DNA from: Brevundimonas sp. UBA7534
GTDB lineage: Bacteria; Pseudomonadota; Alphaproteobacteria; Caulobacterales; Caulobacteraceae
Assembly: GCF_002479325.1 (NCBI RefSeq)
Contig: NZ_DLMO01000072.1
Coordinates: forward strand, 1 to 8,757
Direction of reading: 5' to 3'
DNA: 8,757 nt
Shown here: positions 1-7,443 of the stretch, piece after piece
Layout of the letters: every line of letters starts with the position of its first letter
Numbering within the stretch: position 1 is the first letter of the stretch
Position numbers and translations under genes: made by a program
Notes under the pieces: model-generated
The model's database searches: none
Seen by the model: the letters and a program-made list of their open reading frames with translations, nothing else
What the model was told of the DNA's origin: nothing

Positions 1-1223
1 AGCTCCTCCTCGATGCCGGTGAAGCCCAGCGCCAGCAGCACCAGGTCCGCCTGGACCTCGCGCTCGGTGCCCGCCTTGGGCCCGCGCGTGCCGTCCTCGC
101 GGTACTCGGTCTCCGCCACGCGCAGGGCGCGCACGCGGCCGTGCTCGTCGCCGAGGAACTCGACCGTGGAGGCAAGGTGCGCGCGGGCGCCGCCCTCGGC
201 GTCGGCCGTGGTCTGCTGGTGGACCTTGGGGATCGTGGGCCACGGCTGGTGGACGGGGCGCTCGACCGGCAGCTGCTGGCCGATCGCCAGCGTCGTCACG
301 GACGCCGCCCCCTGGCGGTGCGCGGTGCCGATGCAGTCCGCGCCAGTGTCGCCGCCGCCGAGGATCACCACGTGGCGCCCCTCGGCGGAGATCTGGTCCG
401 GGACCTCGTCGCCGGCGACCGCGCGGTTGGACTGCACGAGGTAGTCCATGGCGAGGTGGATCCCGTCGAGGCCGCGGCCGGGGACGGGCAGCTCGCGGGC
501 CACGGGGGCGCCGGTCGCCACGATCACGGCGTCGAAGCGGGCCTTGAGCTGGTCCCAGGGCAGGTCGACGCCGATCTCCACGCCGGTGCGGAACCGGGTG
601 CCCTCGGCCTCCATCTGCGCCAGGCGCCGGTCCAGGACGTCCTTCTCCAGCTTGAAGTCCGGGATGCCCAGCCGCAGCAGGCCGCCGAGGCGCTCGTCGC
701 GCTCGTAGACCACCACGGTGAAGCCGGCGCGGGTGAGCTGCTGCGCCGCGGCCAGTCCCGCCGGGCCCGAGCCGACGACGGCCACGGTGTGGCCGTTCAG
801 GCGGGCCGGCACGACCGGCTCGAGCCAGTCGTTGTCGAAGATCTGCTCCGCGATCGCCACCTCGGTCTGCTTGATGGTGACCGCGGGCTGGTTGATGCCC
901 AGGGTGCAGGAGTCCTCGCACGGGGCGGGGCAGATCCGCCCGGTGACCTCGGGGAAGTTGTTGGTCGAGTGCAGTCGCGCGGCGGCCTCGTCCCAGCGTC
1001 CCCGCCGGACCAGGTCGTTCCACTCCGGGATGAGGTTGCCCAGCGGGCACCCGGAGTGGCAGAACGGGATGCCGCAGTCCATGCACCGGCCGGCCTGGGT
1101 GCGCACGATCGCCTCGTCCTGGCGGACGTACACGTCCTTGAAGTCCATGATGCGCACCGGCACCGGACGCGTGGGGCGCTCGACGCGCTCCCGGTTCTTC
1201 AGGAATCCGCGCGGATCAGCCAC
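1..1223 (-). CDS. gltD: Glutamate synthase small (beta) subunit, actinobacterial type, 3' end off the window
   Basis: FAD- and 4Fe-4S-containing subunit that oxidises NADPH and passes electrons to GltB for reductive glutamate synthesis. The frame is open from a GTG at 1223 to the left edge: 407 complete residues of an expected 480-490, so the C-terminus is missing. Visible motifs: N-terminal MDCGIPFC region with Cys47, 50, 55 and 59; a second cysteine set at 98, 102 and 106 in GRICPAPCEDSC; first dinucleotide fold VVGSGPAGLAAA (149-160); second fold VILGGGDTGADC (286-297); LVLLALGF near the break. The start ADPRGFLKNRER and GINQPAVTIKQ are typical of actinobacterial GltD. GTG is preferred because GGAGGTGA lies 3-10 nt upstream and it overlaps the gltB stop as GTGGCTGA (8 nt), implying translational coupling. 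Every Glu codon is GAG, unlike the other gltD at 6013-7443. It probably belongs to a different organism from the right two thirds of the window. Confidence 0.93.
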   Translation of the reverse strand, partial: MADPRGFLKNRERVERPTRPVPVRIMDFKDVYVRQDEAIVRTQAGRCMDCGIPFCHSGCPLGNLIPEWNDLVRRGRWDEAAARLHSTNNFPEVTGRICPAPCEDSCTLGINQPAVTIKQTEVAIAEQIFDNDWLEPVVPARLNGHTVAVVGSGPAGLAAAQQLTRAGFTVVVYERDERLGGLLRLGIPDFKLEKDVLDRRLAQMEAEGTRFRTGVEIGVDLPWDQLKARFDAVIVATGAPVARELPVPGRGLDGIHLAMDYLVQSNRAVAGDEVPDQISAEGRHVVILGGGDTGADCIGTAHRQGAASVTTLAIGQQLPVERPVHQPWPTIPKVHQQTTADAEGGARAHLASTVEFLGDEHGRVRALRVAETEYREDGTRGPKAGTEREVQADLVLLALGFTGIEEE

Positions 1224-4200
1224 GGGTCACCTCCAGCAGTCGGTCCCAGACGGCCTCCCCGTCCGGGTCGAGTCCCTCGGCCGTCGCGGCCTGACGGGTG
1301 CGCAGCACGAGGTCGTACTGCCGGGGCAGGACGGTCGTGAAGCGGTCCCACGCGGCGTCGGCGGCGTCCCCGCCAGCCCGCAGGTCGCGCTCTTCCGATC
1401 TGGCGACGGCGGAGCCCGTCTCCGCGCGGTGCAGCTCCAGCAGCTCGGCGATCCGCAGCCGGTCCTGCGCGGACGGCGCCTCGAGGATCAGGGCGTCCTC
1501 GCGGACGGCGAGTGGGTTCAGGTCCTCCCGGTCCAGGTCCAGCACCCAGGCCCGCCCGCCGGACATGCCGGCGGCGAGGTTGCGGCCGGTCTCGCCGAGG
1601 ATCAGCGCCTCACCGCCGGTCATGTACTCCAGGCCGTGGTCGCCGATGCCCTCGGCCACCGCGGTGGCGCCGGAGTTGCGCACGAGGAACCGCTCCCCCA
1701 CGCGGCCGCGCAGGAACAGCTGGCCCGAGGTGGCGCCGTAGCCGATCACGTTGCCGGCCACGGTGTTCTCCTCGGCCACGAACGGGGCCTCGGCGTCGGG
1801 GCGGACGATCACGCGTCCCCCCGACAGGCCCTTGCCGACGTAGTCGTTGGCGTCGCCCGAGAGCCGCAGGGTGACGCCGGCGGGCAGGAAGGCGCCGAGG
1901 GACTGGCCGGCCTCGCCCGTCAGGCGCACGGTGATCGTGTCGTCGTCCAGCTCGTCGGCGAGCCGCGTGCTCGTGACGTGGTAGCCCAGCAGCGTGCCCA
2001 CGGACCGGTCCGTGTTCACGACGGCCTCGTCCATCACGACGGGCGTGCCCGTCGTGAGCGTGTCCCCCAGCCGGGCGATGAACCGGTGGTCGATGTGGGA
2101 GGCGAGGTCGTGGTCCTGCTCGGTGGTGCGGCGCATGGGCGCGTCCTCGTGGCCCGGACGCCGGCCGACGGAGGGGTCCGCGAGGATGCCCGAGAGGTCC
2201 AGGCCCTCGGACTTCCAGTGGTGCAGGGCCGCGTCCACGTCGAGCAGCTCGCGGTGGCCGATCGCCTCGTCGAGCGTGCGGAAGCCCAGCTGCGAGAGCA
2301 GCTCGCGGACCTCCTGCGCGATGAACTCGAAGAAGTTGACGACGAACTCGGGCTTGCCCGTGAAGCGCGCGCGCAGCTCGGGGTTCTGGGTGGCCACGCC
2401 CACGGGGCACGTGTCCAGGTGGCACACGCGCATCATGATGCAGCCGGAGACCACGAGCGGGGCGGTCGCGAAGCCGAACTCCTCGGCCCCGAGCAGTGCG
2501 GCGATCACGACGTCCCGGCCGGTCTTGAGCTGCCCGTCCACCTGGACGGTGACGCGCTCGCGCAGGCCGTTGAGCATGAGCGTCTGCTGCGCCTCGGCCA
2601 GGCCGATCTCCCACGGGGTGCCCGCGTGCTTGAGGGAGTTCAGCGGGGAGGCGCCCGTTCCGCCGTCGTGGCCGGAGATGAGCACGACGTCGGCGCGCGC
2701 CTTGGCGACGCCCGCGGCCACCGTGCCCACGCCGGACTCGGAGACGAGCTTGACGTGGACCCGCGCGGTCGGGTTGGCCCGCTTGAGGTCGTGGATCAGC
2801 TGCGCCAGGTCCTCGATCGAGTAGATGTCGTGGTGCGGCGGCGGGCTGATCAGCGTCGTGCCGGGCACGGCGTGACGCATGCGGCCGATGAATTCGGTCA
2901 CCTTGAAGCCGGGCAGCTGGCCGCCCTCGCCGGGCTTGGCGCCCTGGGCCACCTTGATCTCGATCTCGCGGCACTGGTTCAGATATTCGGCCGTGACGCC
3001 GAACCGGCCGGAGGCGACCTGCTTGACCGCCGAATTGGCGTCGTCGCCGTTGGGACGCGGGTGATAGCGTTCCGGGTCCTCGCCGCCTTCGCCGGACACG
3101 CTGCGGGCGCCGATGCGGTTCATGGCGATGTTCAGCGTCTCGTGCGCCTCGGGGCTGAGGGCGCCCAGCGACATAGCCTGGGTCAGGAAGCGCTTTCGGA
3201 TGTCCGAGACGCTCTCGACCTGATCGATGGGGATGGCGGTCCCTTCGCGGAAGTCCAGCAGGTCGCGCAGGGACAGGTCCGGCTGGTTCCGCACCACTTC
3301 GGAATACTGCTTGAAGCGGCGGTAGTCGCCGCGATTGCAGGCGTCCTGCAGCAGGTGGATGGTCCGCGCCTCGTGGGCGTGGGCCTCGCCGCCCGAGCGG
3401 ATCTTGAAGAAGCCGCCCATCGACGGGACGGGCTGGGCCTCGCCCCAGGCTTTGGCGTGGCGCTTCAATGCGGCCTGCTCCAGCCCGGCCAGGCCGATGC
3501 CGGAGATGCGCGAGGGGGCGCCGGGGAAGAACTCGGCCGTCAGGGCGCGCGATAGGCCCAGCACCTCGAACTCGCAGCCGCCACGATAGGCGGAGATGAC
3601 GCTGATGCCCTTGCGGGCCAGGGTCTTCAGCAGGCCGGCCTCGATGCCCTTCTTGTAGTGCAGGCAGGCGTCGCGCAGCGTCAGGCCGGGATACAGGCCC
3701 CGGTCCAGCCGCTCCTGGAACAGGTCCTGGGCCAGCCAGGCGTTGACGGTGGTGGCGCCGACGCCGACCAGGACGGCGAAGCCGTGCGGGTCCAGCGTCT
3801 CGGCGGTCCGGACCACGATGGAGCAATAGGTCCGCAGCCCGACTTTGGTCAGTCGCCCGTGAACGCCCGCCGTAGCCAGGATCATCGGGGCGGCCAGACG
3901 CTCGGCGGACCCCTGCTGGTCGGTCAGCACGATCAGGGCGGCCCCGTCGCGCGCGGCGGCCTCGGCCTCGTCCATGATGCGGTCCAGTGCGGCGCGCAGC
4001 CCGGCGCCGGGGCGGGCCTCTTGCGACGGCAGGGCGTAGCTGCAGTCTATCACCACGGTCGAACCGGCGCCGACCGTCTCGATCATGCGCTCGTACATGC
4101 CGTTCGTCAGGACCGGACTGTCCAGCACGAAGACGTCGGTCTGGGCCTCCTCCTCGGCCAGGATGTTGCCCAGGTTCTTGAACCGGGTCTTCAGGCTCAT

Positions 4201-5850
4201 GGCCCCCGCTTCGCGTAACGGGTCGATCGGCGGATTGGTGACCTGGCTGAAGTTCTGGCGGAAATAGTGCGGCAGCGGGCGGGGCAGGGCCGACAGGACC
4301 GCCGGCGGCGCATCGTCGCCCATCGAGCCGACCGCCTCCTTGCCGTCTCGGATCAGCGGATCCAGCGTCAGGTCCAGGTCCTCGCGGCTGAAACCGGCGG
4401 CGATCTGGCGGCGCGTCAGGGCCTCGCCCTGGGCCGAACGGGGCTCGGGTCCGGGGCCGATGATCGGCTCCAGATCGACCATGTTGTCCAGCCACTCCGT
4501 ATAGGGGTGGGCGGCGGCCAGGGCGTCGATCGCCTCGTGCTCGTCATAGAGGCGGCCGTTCGCCATATCGACGGCGATCAGCTTGCCGGGGCCGATGTGC
4601 AGGCGGCGCTTCACGCGGCTCTCGGGGATCGGCACCAGGCCCGCCTCGGAGCCGGCCATCAGCAGGCCGTCGACCGTCTCGACCGCCCGCAGGGGGCGCA
4701 GGCCGTTGCGGTCCTTGCCGGCGACGACCCAGCGGCCGTCCACGGCGCAGATGGCGGCCGGGCCGTCCCACGGCTCCATCACCGCATTGCAATAGGCGTA
4801 GAAGGCGCGGTTGGGCTCGGGCATGACCACGTCGTCCTTGGCCCAGGCCTCGGGGATCAGCAGGGCCTTGGCCATCGGGGCGGGTCGACCGGCGCGCACC
4901 AGAACCTCGAACACATTGTCCAGCGAGGCCGAGTCCGATCCGCCCGGCTGGACCACCGGCTTCACCTCGCCGTCGCGGTCCCCGAACGCCTGGGCGGCCA
5001 TGCGAATCTCATGGCTCTTCATCCAGTTCAGATTGCCCTTCAACGTGTTGATCTCGCCGTTGTGGGCCAGCATTCGGAAGGGCTGGGCCAGCCGCCATTC
5101 CGGGAAGGTGTTGGTCGAATAGCGCTGGTGGAAGACGGCGTAGGCCGAGACGAAGCGCGGGTCCTCCAGGTCGGGATACAGGTCGCCCAGCAGTTCGGCG
5201 CGGACCATGCCCTTGTAGGCGATCGAACGCGACGACAGGGTGCAGATATAGACGCCCTGTAGGTTCTCGGTCTTGACGGTCTTCTCGATGCGGCGCCGGG
5301 TCAGGAACAGTTCACGCTCCAGCGCTTCGCCGTCCAGCGGCCGGCCGGCGTCGTCCAGCGGGGGAGCCAGCATGATCTGCTCGATCTCGGGCCGGGTCGC
5401 GCCCGCCTTGGTCCCGACCACGGACAGGTCCACCGGCGTCTGGCGCCAGCCGTAGATCCAGAATCCGGCGCGCAGGGCCTCGGTCTCGACGATGGCGCGG
5501 GCGCGGTCCTGGTCGCCCAGGTCGGTGCGCGGCAGAAAGATCTGGCCGACGCAGATGGGGCCGGGCCGCAGCGACTGGCCGATGGCCGCCACCTGGTCGG
5601 CGAAGAAGCCCTGGGGCAGTTCCACCATCACGCCGGCGCCGTCGCCGGACAGGCCGTCGGGATCGACCGCGCCCCGGTGGGCCACGGCCTTCAGGCTGCG
5701 GATCGCGTATTCGACCACGTCGCGGCGCGGGCTGCCGTCGATGGAGCAGACCAGGCCCACGCCGCAGGCGTCGCGCTCGGAGGCGCGGTCATAGGCGTGG
5801 CCCGCTTCCAGACGGTCGCGGGTTTGATTGTAGGTGTTCAGCCAGGTCAT
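1216..5850 (-). CDS. gltB: Glutamate synthase large (alpha) subunit, apparent two-taxon hybrid frame
   Basis: Catalytic subunit of NADPH-GOGAT: hydrolyses glutamine and channels ammonia to 2-oxoglutarate at an FMN site. From ATG 5850 it has 1544 residues, normal for the family. In order: short propeptide ending before Cys29 (DACGVGLV), the N-terminal nucleophile exposed by processing; class II glutaminase domain to about 430, with AHNGEINTLKGN at 262-273; central domain about 455-770; FMN/synthase domain about 840-1210, with KPGEGGQLPG and SPPPHHDIYSIEDL; 3Fe-4S cysteines 1137, 1143 and 1148 in CIMMRVCHLDTC; C-terminal GXGXG beta-helix about 1260-1460. An in-frame TTG at 5862 would add four residues, but the purine-rich GGAGGGG abuts it, so ATG is preferred. 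Upstream of about nt 2850 the codon use and protein type are alphaproteobacterial; beyond it they are actinobacterial (HLDTCPVGVATQ). The frame also contains an adapter-like 14-mer at 1388-1401. The function of each half is certain; that one cell makes this protein is doubtful. Confidence 0.9.
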   Translation of the reverse strand: MTWLNTYNQTRDRLEAGHAYDRASERDACGVGLVCSIDGSPRRDVVEYAIRSLKAVAHRGAVDPDGLSGDGAGVMVELPQGFFADQVAAIGQSLRPGPICVGQIFLPRTDLGDQDRARAIVETEALRAGFWIYGWRQTPVDLSVVGTKAGATRPEIEQIMLAPPLDDAGRPLDGEALERELFLTRRRIEKTVKTENLQGVYICTLSSRSIAYKGMVRAELLGDLYPDLEDPRFVSAYAVFHQRYSTNTFPEWRLAQPFRMLAHNGEINTLKGNLNWMKSHEIRMAAQAFGDRDGEVKPVVQPGGSDSASLDNVFEVLVRAGRPAPMAKALLIPEAWAKDDVVMPEPNRAFYAYCNAVMEPWDGPAAICAVDGRWVVAGKDRNGLRPLRAVETVDGLLMAGSEAGLVPIPESRVKRRLHIGPGKLIAVDMANGRLYDEHEAIDALAAAHPYTEWLDNMVDLEPIIGPGPEPRSAQGEALTRRQIAAGFSREDLDLTLDPLIRDGKEAVGSMGDDAPPAVLSALPRPLPHYFRQNFSQVTNPPIDPLREAGAMSLKTRFKNLGNILAEEEAQTDVFVLDSPVLTNGMYERMIETVGAGSTVVIDCSYALPSQEARPGAGLRAALDRIMDEAEAAARDGAALIVLTDQQGSAERLAAPMILATAGVHGRLTKVGLRTYCSIVVRTAETLDPHGFAVLVGVGATTVNAWLAQDLFQERLDRGLYPGLTLRDACLHYKKGIEAGLLKTLARKGISVISAYRGGCEFEVLGLSRALTAEFFPGAPSRISGIGLAGLEQAALKRHAKAWGEAQPVPSMGGFFKIRSGGEAHAHEARTIHLLQDACNRGDYRRFKQYSEVVRNQPDLSLRDLLDFREGTAIPIDQVESVSDIRKRFLTQAMSLGALSPEAHETLNIAMNRIGARSVSGEGGEDPERYHPRPNGDDANSAVKQVASGRFGVTAEYLNQCREIEIKVAQGAKPGEGGQLPGFKVTEFIGRMRHAVPGTTLISPPPHHDIYSIEDLAQLIHDLKRANPTARVHVKLVSESGVGTVAAGVAKARADVVLISGHDGGTGASPLNSLKHAGTPWEIGLAEAQQTLMLNGLRERVTVQVDGQLKTGRDVVIAALLGAEEFGFATAPLVVSGCIMMRVCHLDTCPVGVATQNPELRARFTGKPEFVVNFFEFIAQEVRELLSQLGFRTLDEAIGHRELLDVDAALHHWKSEGLDLSGILADPSVGRRPGHEDAPMRRTTEQDHDLASHIDHRFIARLGDTLTTGTPVVMDEAVVNTDRSVGTLLGYHVTSTRLADELDDDTITVRLTGEAGQSLGAFLPAGVTLRLSGDANDYVGKGLSGGRVIVRPDAEAPFVAEENTVAGNVIGYGATSGQLFLRGRVGERFLVRNSGATAVAEGIGDHGLEYMTGGEALILGETGRNLAAGMSGGRAWVLDLDREDLNPLAVREDALILEAPSAQDRLRIAELLELHRAETGSAVARSEERDLRAGGDAADAAWDRFTTVLPRQYDLVLRTRQAATAEGLDPDGEAVWDRLLEVTRG
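1227..1234 (-). promoter_or_regulatory. Ribosome binding site of the actinobacterial gltD
   Basis: GGAGGTGA on the minus strand, a near-full complement of the 16S 3' end, with the GGAGG core 6 nt before the GTG at 1223. It lies inside the last codons of gltB. It fixes the GTG start and supports coupled translation of gltB and gltD in the donor organism. Confidence 0.75.
1388..1401. other. Illumina adapter-like 14-mer inside gltB
   Basis: The plus strand reads CGCTCTTCCGATCT, identical to the last 14 nt of the Illumina P5-side adapter; the minus strand reads AGATCGGAAGAGCG, the usual start of adapter read-through. In gltB it encodes R-S-E-E-R at about residue 1484, using AGA and GAA codons. 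In the neighbouring 407 codons of gltD, by contrast, I find no AGA and no GAA. The reading frame continues on both sides with recognisable GltB sequence (TGSAVA before, DRFTTVLPRQYDLVL after). The spacing between those motifs looks a few residues longer than I recall for the family. It is probably a technical artefact; chance identity is possible but unlikely in a window this size. Confidence 0.75.
2782..2853 (-). other. gltB: Probable chimera junction within gltB
   Basis: This stretch encodes the near-invariant FMN-domain segment from LISPPPHHDIYS to about IHDLK (from residue 1000 in ATG numbering). On its 5' side the protein is alphaproteobacterial in type (KVTEFIGRMRHAVPG) with codons such as GAA, TAT, AAT and CGT. 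On its 3' side it is actinobacterial in type (ARVHVKLVSESGVGTVAAG, QQTLMLNGLRERV, VSGCIMMRVCHLDTC), with CTC and TCC common and nearly all third positions G or C. The exact breakpoint cannot be placed by eye because conservation is what hides it. A shared stretch like this is where a short-read assembler can cross from one genome to another. Confidence 0.65.
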
Positions 5851-5862
5851 GAGCCTATCCAA

Positions 5863-5869
5863 CCCCTCC
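5863..5869 (-). promoter_or_regulatory. Candidate ribosome binding site of gltB
   Basis: GGAGGGG on the minus strand lies 12 nt before the ATG at 5850 and directly against an in-frame TTG at 5862. A start codon touching its own binding site is unlikely, so this favours ATG even though the spacing is long; a weaker GGATAGG lies 3 nt from the ATG. The first two bases fall within the inverted-repeat arm (5868-5898), so folding of that repeat could affect access to the site. Confidence 0.4.
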
Positions 5870-5998
5870 GCTCATCCAGGCGAAAGCCGGGACCCAGTGC
5901 TGTCGCGAGCCACAGGTGTCGGGGATGAAAATTGTTGATCCGATCGCTCCTTCAGAGCGCCCAAAGAACTGGGTCCCGGCTTTCGCCGGGATGAGCGG
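5868..5998. repeat. 31-bp inverted repeat pair (REP/MITE-like) between gltD and gltB
   Basis: Arms at 5868-5898 and 5968-5998 are reverse complements over 31 nt with one mismatch (A at 5878), separated by 69 nt. Each arm carries a smaller palindrome; the right one is perfect (5975-5990) and reads CCCGGCGAAAGCCGGG on the minus strand, a 6-bp stem closed by a GAAA tetraloop. The loop between the arms holds a minor CGCTC/GAGCG stem (5945-5959). No T-run follows on the minus strand, so it is not an ordinary intrinsic terminator. The arm sequence resembles the GGCGAAAGCCGGGACCCAG repeats scattered between genes in Caulobacterales and relatives (from memory). The pair fills most of the 162-nt gap between the gltD stop and the gltB start, so the operon transcript could form a long hairpin affecting stability, attenuation or gltB translation. 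Confidence 0.85.
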
Positions 5999-6012
5999 AA
6001 GACGGAGTTCGC

Positions 6013-7443
6013 TCATGCCGCGACCTCCTCGGTGCGGGTCTTCAGGTAACGGTCGATCTCGGCGGCGGCGTCCTGTCCTTCGCGCACCGCCCAGACGACC
6101 AGCGAGGCGCCTCGGACCGCGTCGCCGGCGGCGAACACGCCGGGCAGGCTGGTGGCGAAGCTGACGGCGCCGACCTTGATCGTGCCGTCGTCGCGCAGTC
6201 TGAGGTCGGGTTCATGCGCCGCGAAGGGTTCGGGCTGGAAGCCCAGGGCCTCGATGACGATGTCGGCGGGAATGTCGAAATCCGAGCCGGGAACGGGCGC
6301 GATGTTGCGTCGCTCGCCGGGCGCGGCTTCGGTCAGGGCCATGCGCTGGGCGCGCACGCCCGTCACGTCGTCGCCCTGGGACAGCAAGGCCTTGGGCGCG
6401 GCCAGCCATTCGAAGACGACGCCTTCCTCCTCGGCGTTCTGCACTTCGCGGGCGGAGCCGGGCATGTTGTCCCGGTCGCGACGATAGACGCAGGTGACGC
6501 TCTGGGCGCCCTGACGGACGGCGGTGCGGACGCAGTCCATCGCCGTGTCGCCGCCGCCGATCACCACCACCCGCTTGCCGCGCGCCTCGTGCCAGCCGTC
6601 CTGTTCGGCGTCGCCCAGGTCGCGGCGGTTCTGGTGCATCAGGTACTGCAGCGCCTCGACGGTGGAGCCCGGTCCCCGGCCTGGCGCGGAGAGGATGCGC
6701 GGCTGATAGACGCCCATGGCCAGCAGGACCGCGTCGTGGCGGTCGCGCAGTTCGGTCAGGGTCACGTCCTTGCCGACCTCGCAGCCCAGCACGAATGTGA
6801 CGCCGCCCTCGGCCAGGCGGTCGACGCGCCGCTGCACGACGTGCTTCTCCAGCTTGAAGCCGGGAATGCCATAGATCAGCAGGCCGCCGGCCCGGTCGTG
6901 CCGGTCATAGACGGTGACCTGATAGCCTTCGGAGCGCAGTCGGTCGGCCGCCGCCAGGCCCGCCGGTCCCGCGCCGATCACGCCGACGCTCTCGCCCCGT
7001 TCGGCCAGCGGGCGGATCGGTTCGACCCAGCCGTTCTCCCACGCCTGTTCGGCGATCCAGGCCTCTACAGAGCCGATGGTGACGGCTTCCCAGCCGGACT
7101 GGTTCAGGGTGCAGCCGCCTTCGCACAGGCGGTCCTGCGGGCAGATGCGGCCGCAGATCTCGGGCATGGTCGAGGTCAGGGACGAGACGCGCCAGGCCTC
7201 ACGCACCTCGTTCTCGGCCGACAGGCGCAGCCAGTCGGGGATATTGTTCTGGAGCGGGCAGGCGTTCTGGCAGAACGGCACGCCGCAGTCGGTGCAGCGC
7301 GACGCCTGTTTCTCGGCCGTCTCAGTAGACGGCGGAAGCGTGATTTCCCCGAACCCGCGGGCGCGCAGTTCGGCGGAGGCCTTGGAAAGGCGGCGCGGCT
7401 CTACAACGAAAGTCCCGCCTGGCGTTATGGTCTTATGTGTCAC
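6013..7443 (-). CDS. gltD: Glutamate synthase small (beta) subunit, alphaproteobacterial type
   Basis: NADPH-oxidising FAD/4Fe-4S partner of GltB. From the GTG at 7443 it has 476 residues, close to the family's length. Cysteines 50, 53, 58 and 62 (RCTDCGVPFCQNAC) and 97, 101, 107 and 111 (CGRICPQDRLCEGGC) bind the iron-sulfur clusters. GVIGAGPAGLAAA (154-166) is the first nucleotide fold, VVIGGGDTAMD (293-303) the second, and GVFAAGDAVRGASLVVWAV (435-453) the C-terminal FAD-contacting segment. The frame is open upstream to another GTG at 7611, but those 56 extra codons cross AT-rich DNA, contain no known GltD sequence and look like promoter region. GTG 7443 lacks a clear Shine-Dalgarno, and I see no better in-frame start. 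It precedes gltB on the same strand by 162 nt, so the two are probably one operon. It is only distantly similar to the actinobacterial gltD at the left edge, so it is not a recent duplicate. Confidence 0.95.
   Translation of the reverse strand: MTHKTITPGGTFVVEPRRLSKASAELRARGFGEITLPPSTETAEKQASRCTDCGVPFCQNACPLQNNIPDWLRLSAENEVREAWRVSSLTSTMPEICGRICPQDRLCEGGCTLNQSGWEAVTIGSVEAWIAEQAWENGWVEPIRPLAERGESVGVIGAGPAGLAAADRLRSEGYQVTVYDRHDRAGGLLIYGIPGFKLEKHVVQRRVDRLAEGGVTFVLGCEVGKDVTLTELRDRHDAVLLAMGVYQPRILSAPGRGPGSTVEALQYLMHQNRRDLGDAEQDGWHEARGKRVVVIGGGDTAMDCVRTAVRQGAQSVTCVYRRDRDNMPGSAREVQNAEEEGVVFEWLAAPKALLSQGDDVTGVRAQRMALTEAAPGERRNIAPVPGSDFDIPADIVIEALGFQPEPFAAHEPDLRLRDDGTIKVGAVSFATSLPGVFAAGDAVRGASLVVWAVREGQDAAAEIDRYLKTRTEEVAA

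Noticed and set aside
718..3555. Very long plus-strand open frame (945 codons), with other long frames antisense to gltB and gltD
   Set aside because: GC-rich codon bias leaves open frames opposite real genes. The translation has no recognisable domain and crosses both the gltD/gltB boundary and the chimera junction.
1610..4495. 961-codon minus-strand frame within gltB
   Set aside because: Same strand but shifted frame of gltB; the translation is Arg/Gly/Pro-rich, low-complexity sequence with no GltB motifs, while the true frame carries all of them.
1216..5850. A natural cross-phylum recombinant or newly evolved hybrid glutamate synthase
   Set aside because: The single switch in a near-invariant segment, a matching gltD partner on each side and an adapter-like 14-mer are better explained by a technical chimera. 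Kept open only pending read-level checks.
5975..5990. Intrinsic terminator after gltD
   Set aside because: The stem is GC-rich but no T-run follows on the minus strand, and the same sequence recurs inverted 70 nt away, which fits a REP-type repeat better.
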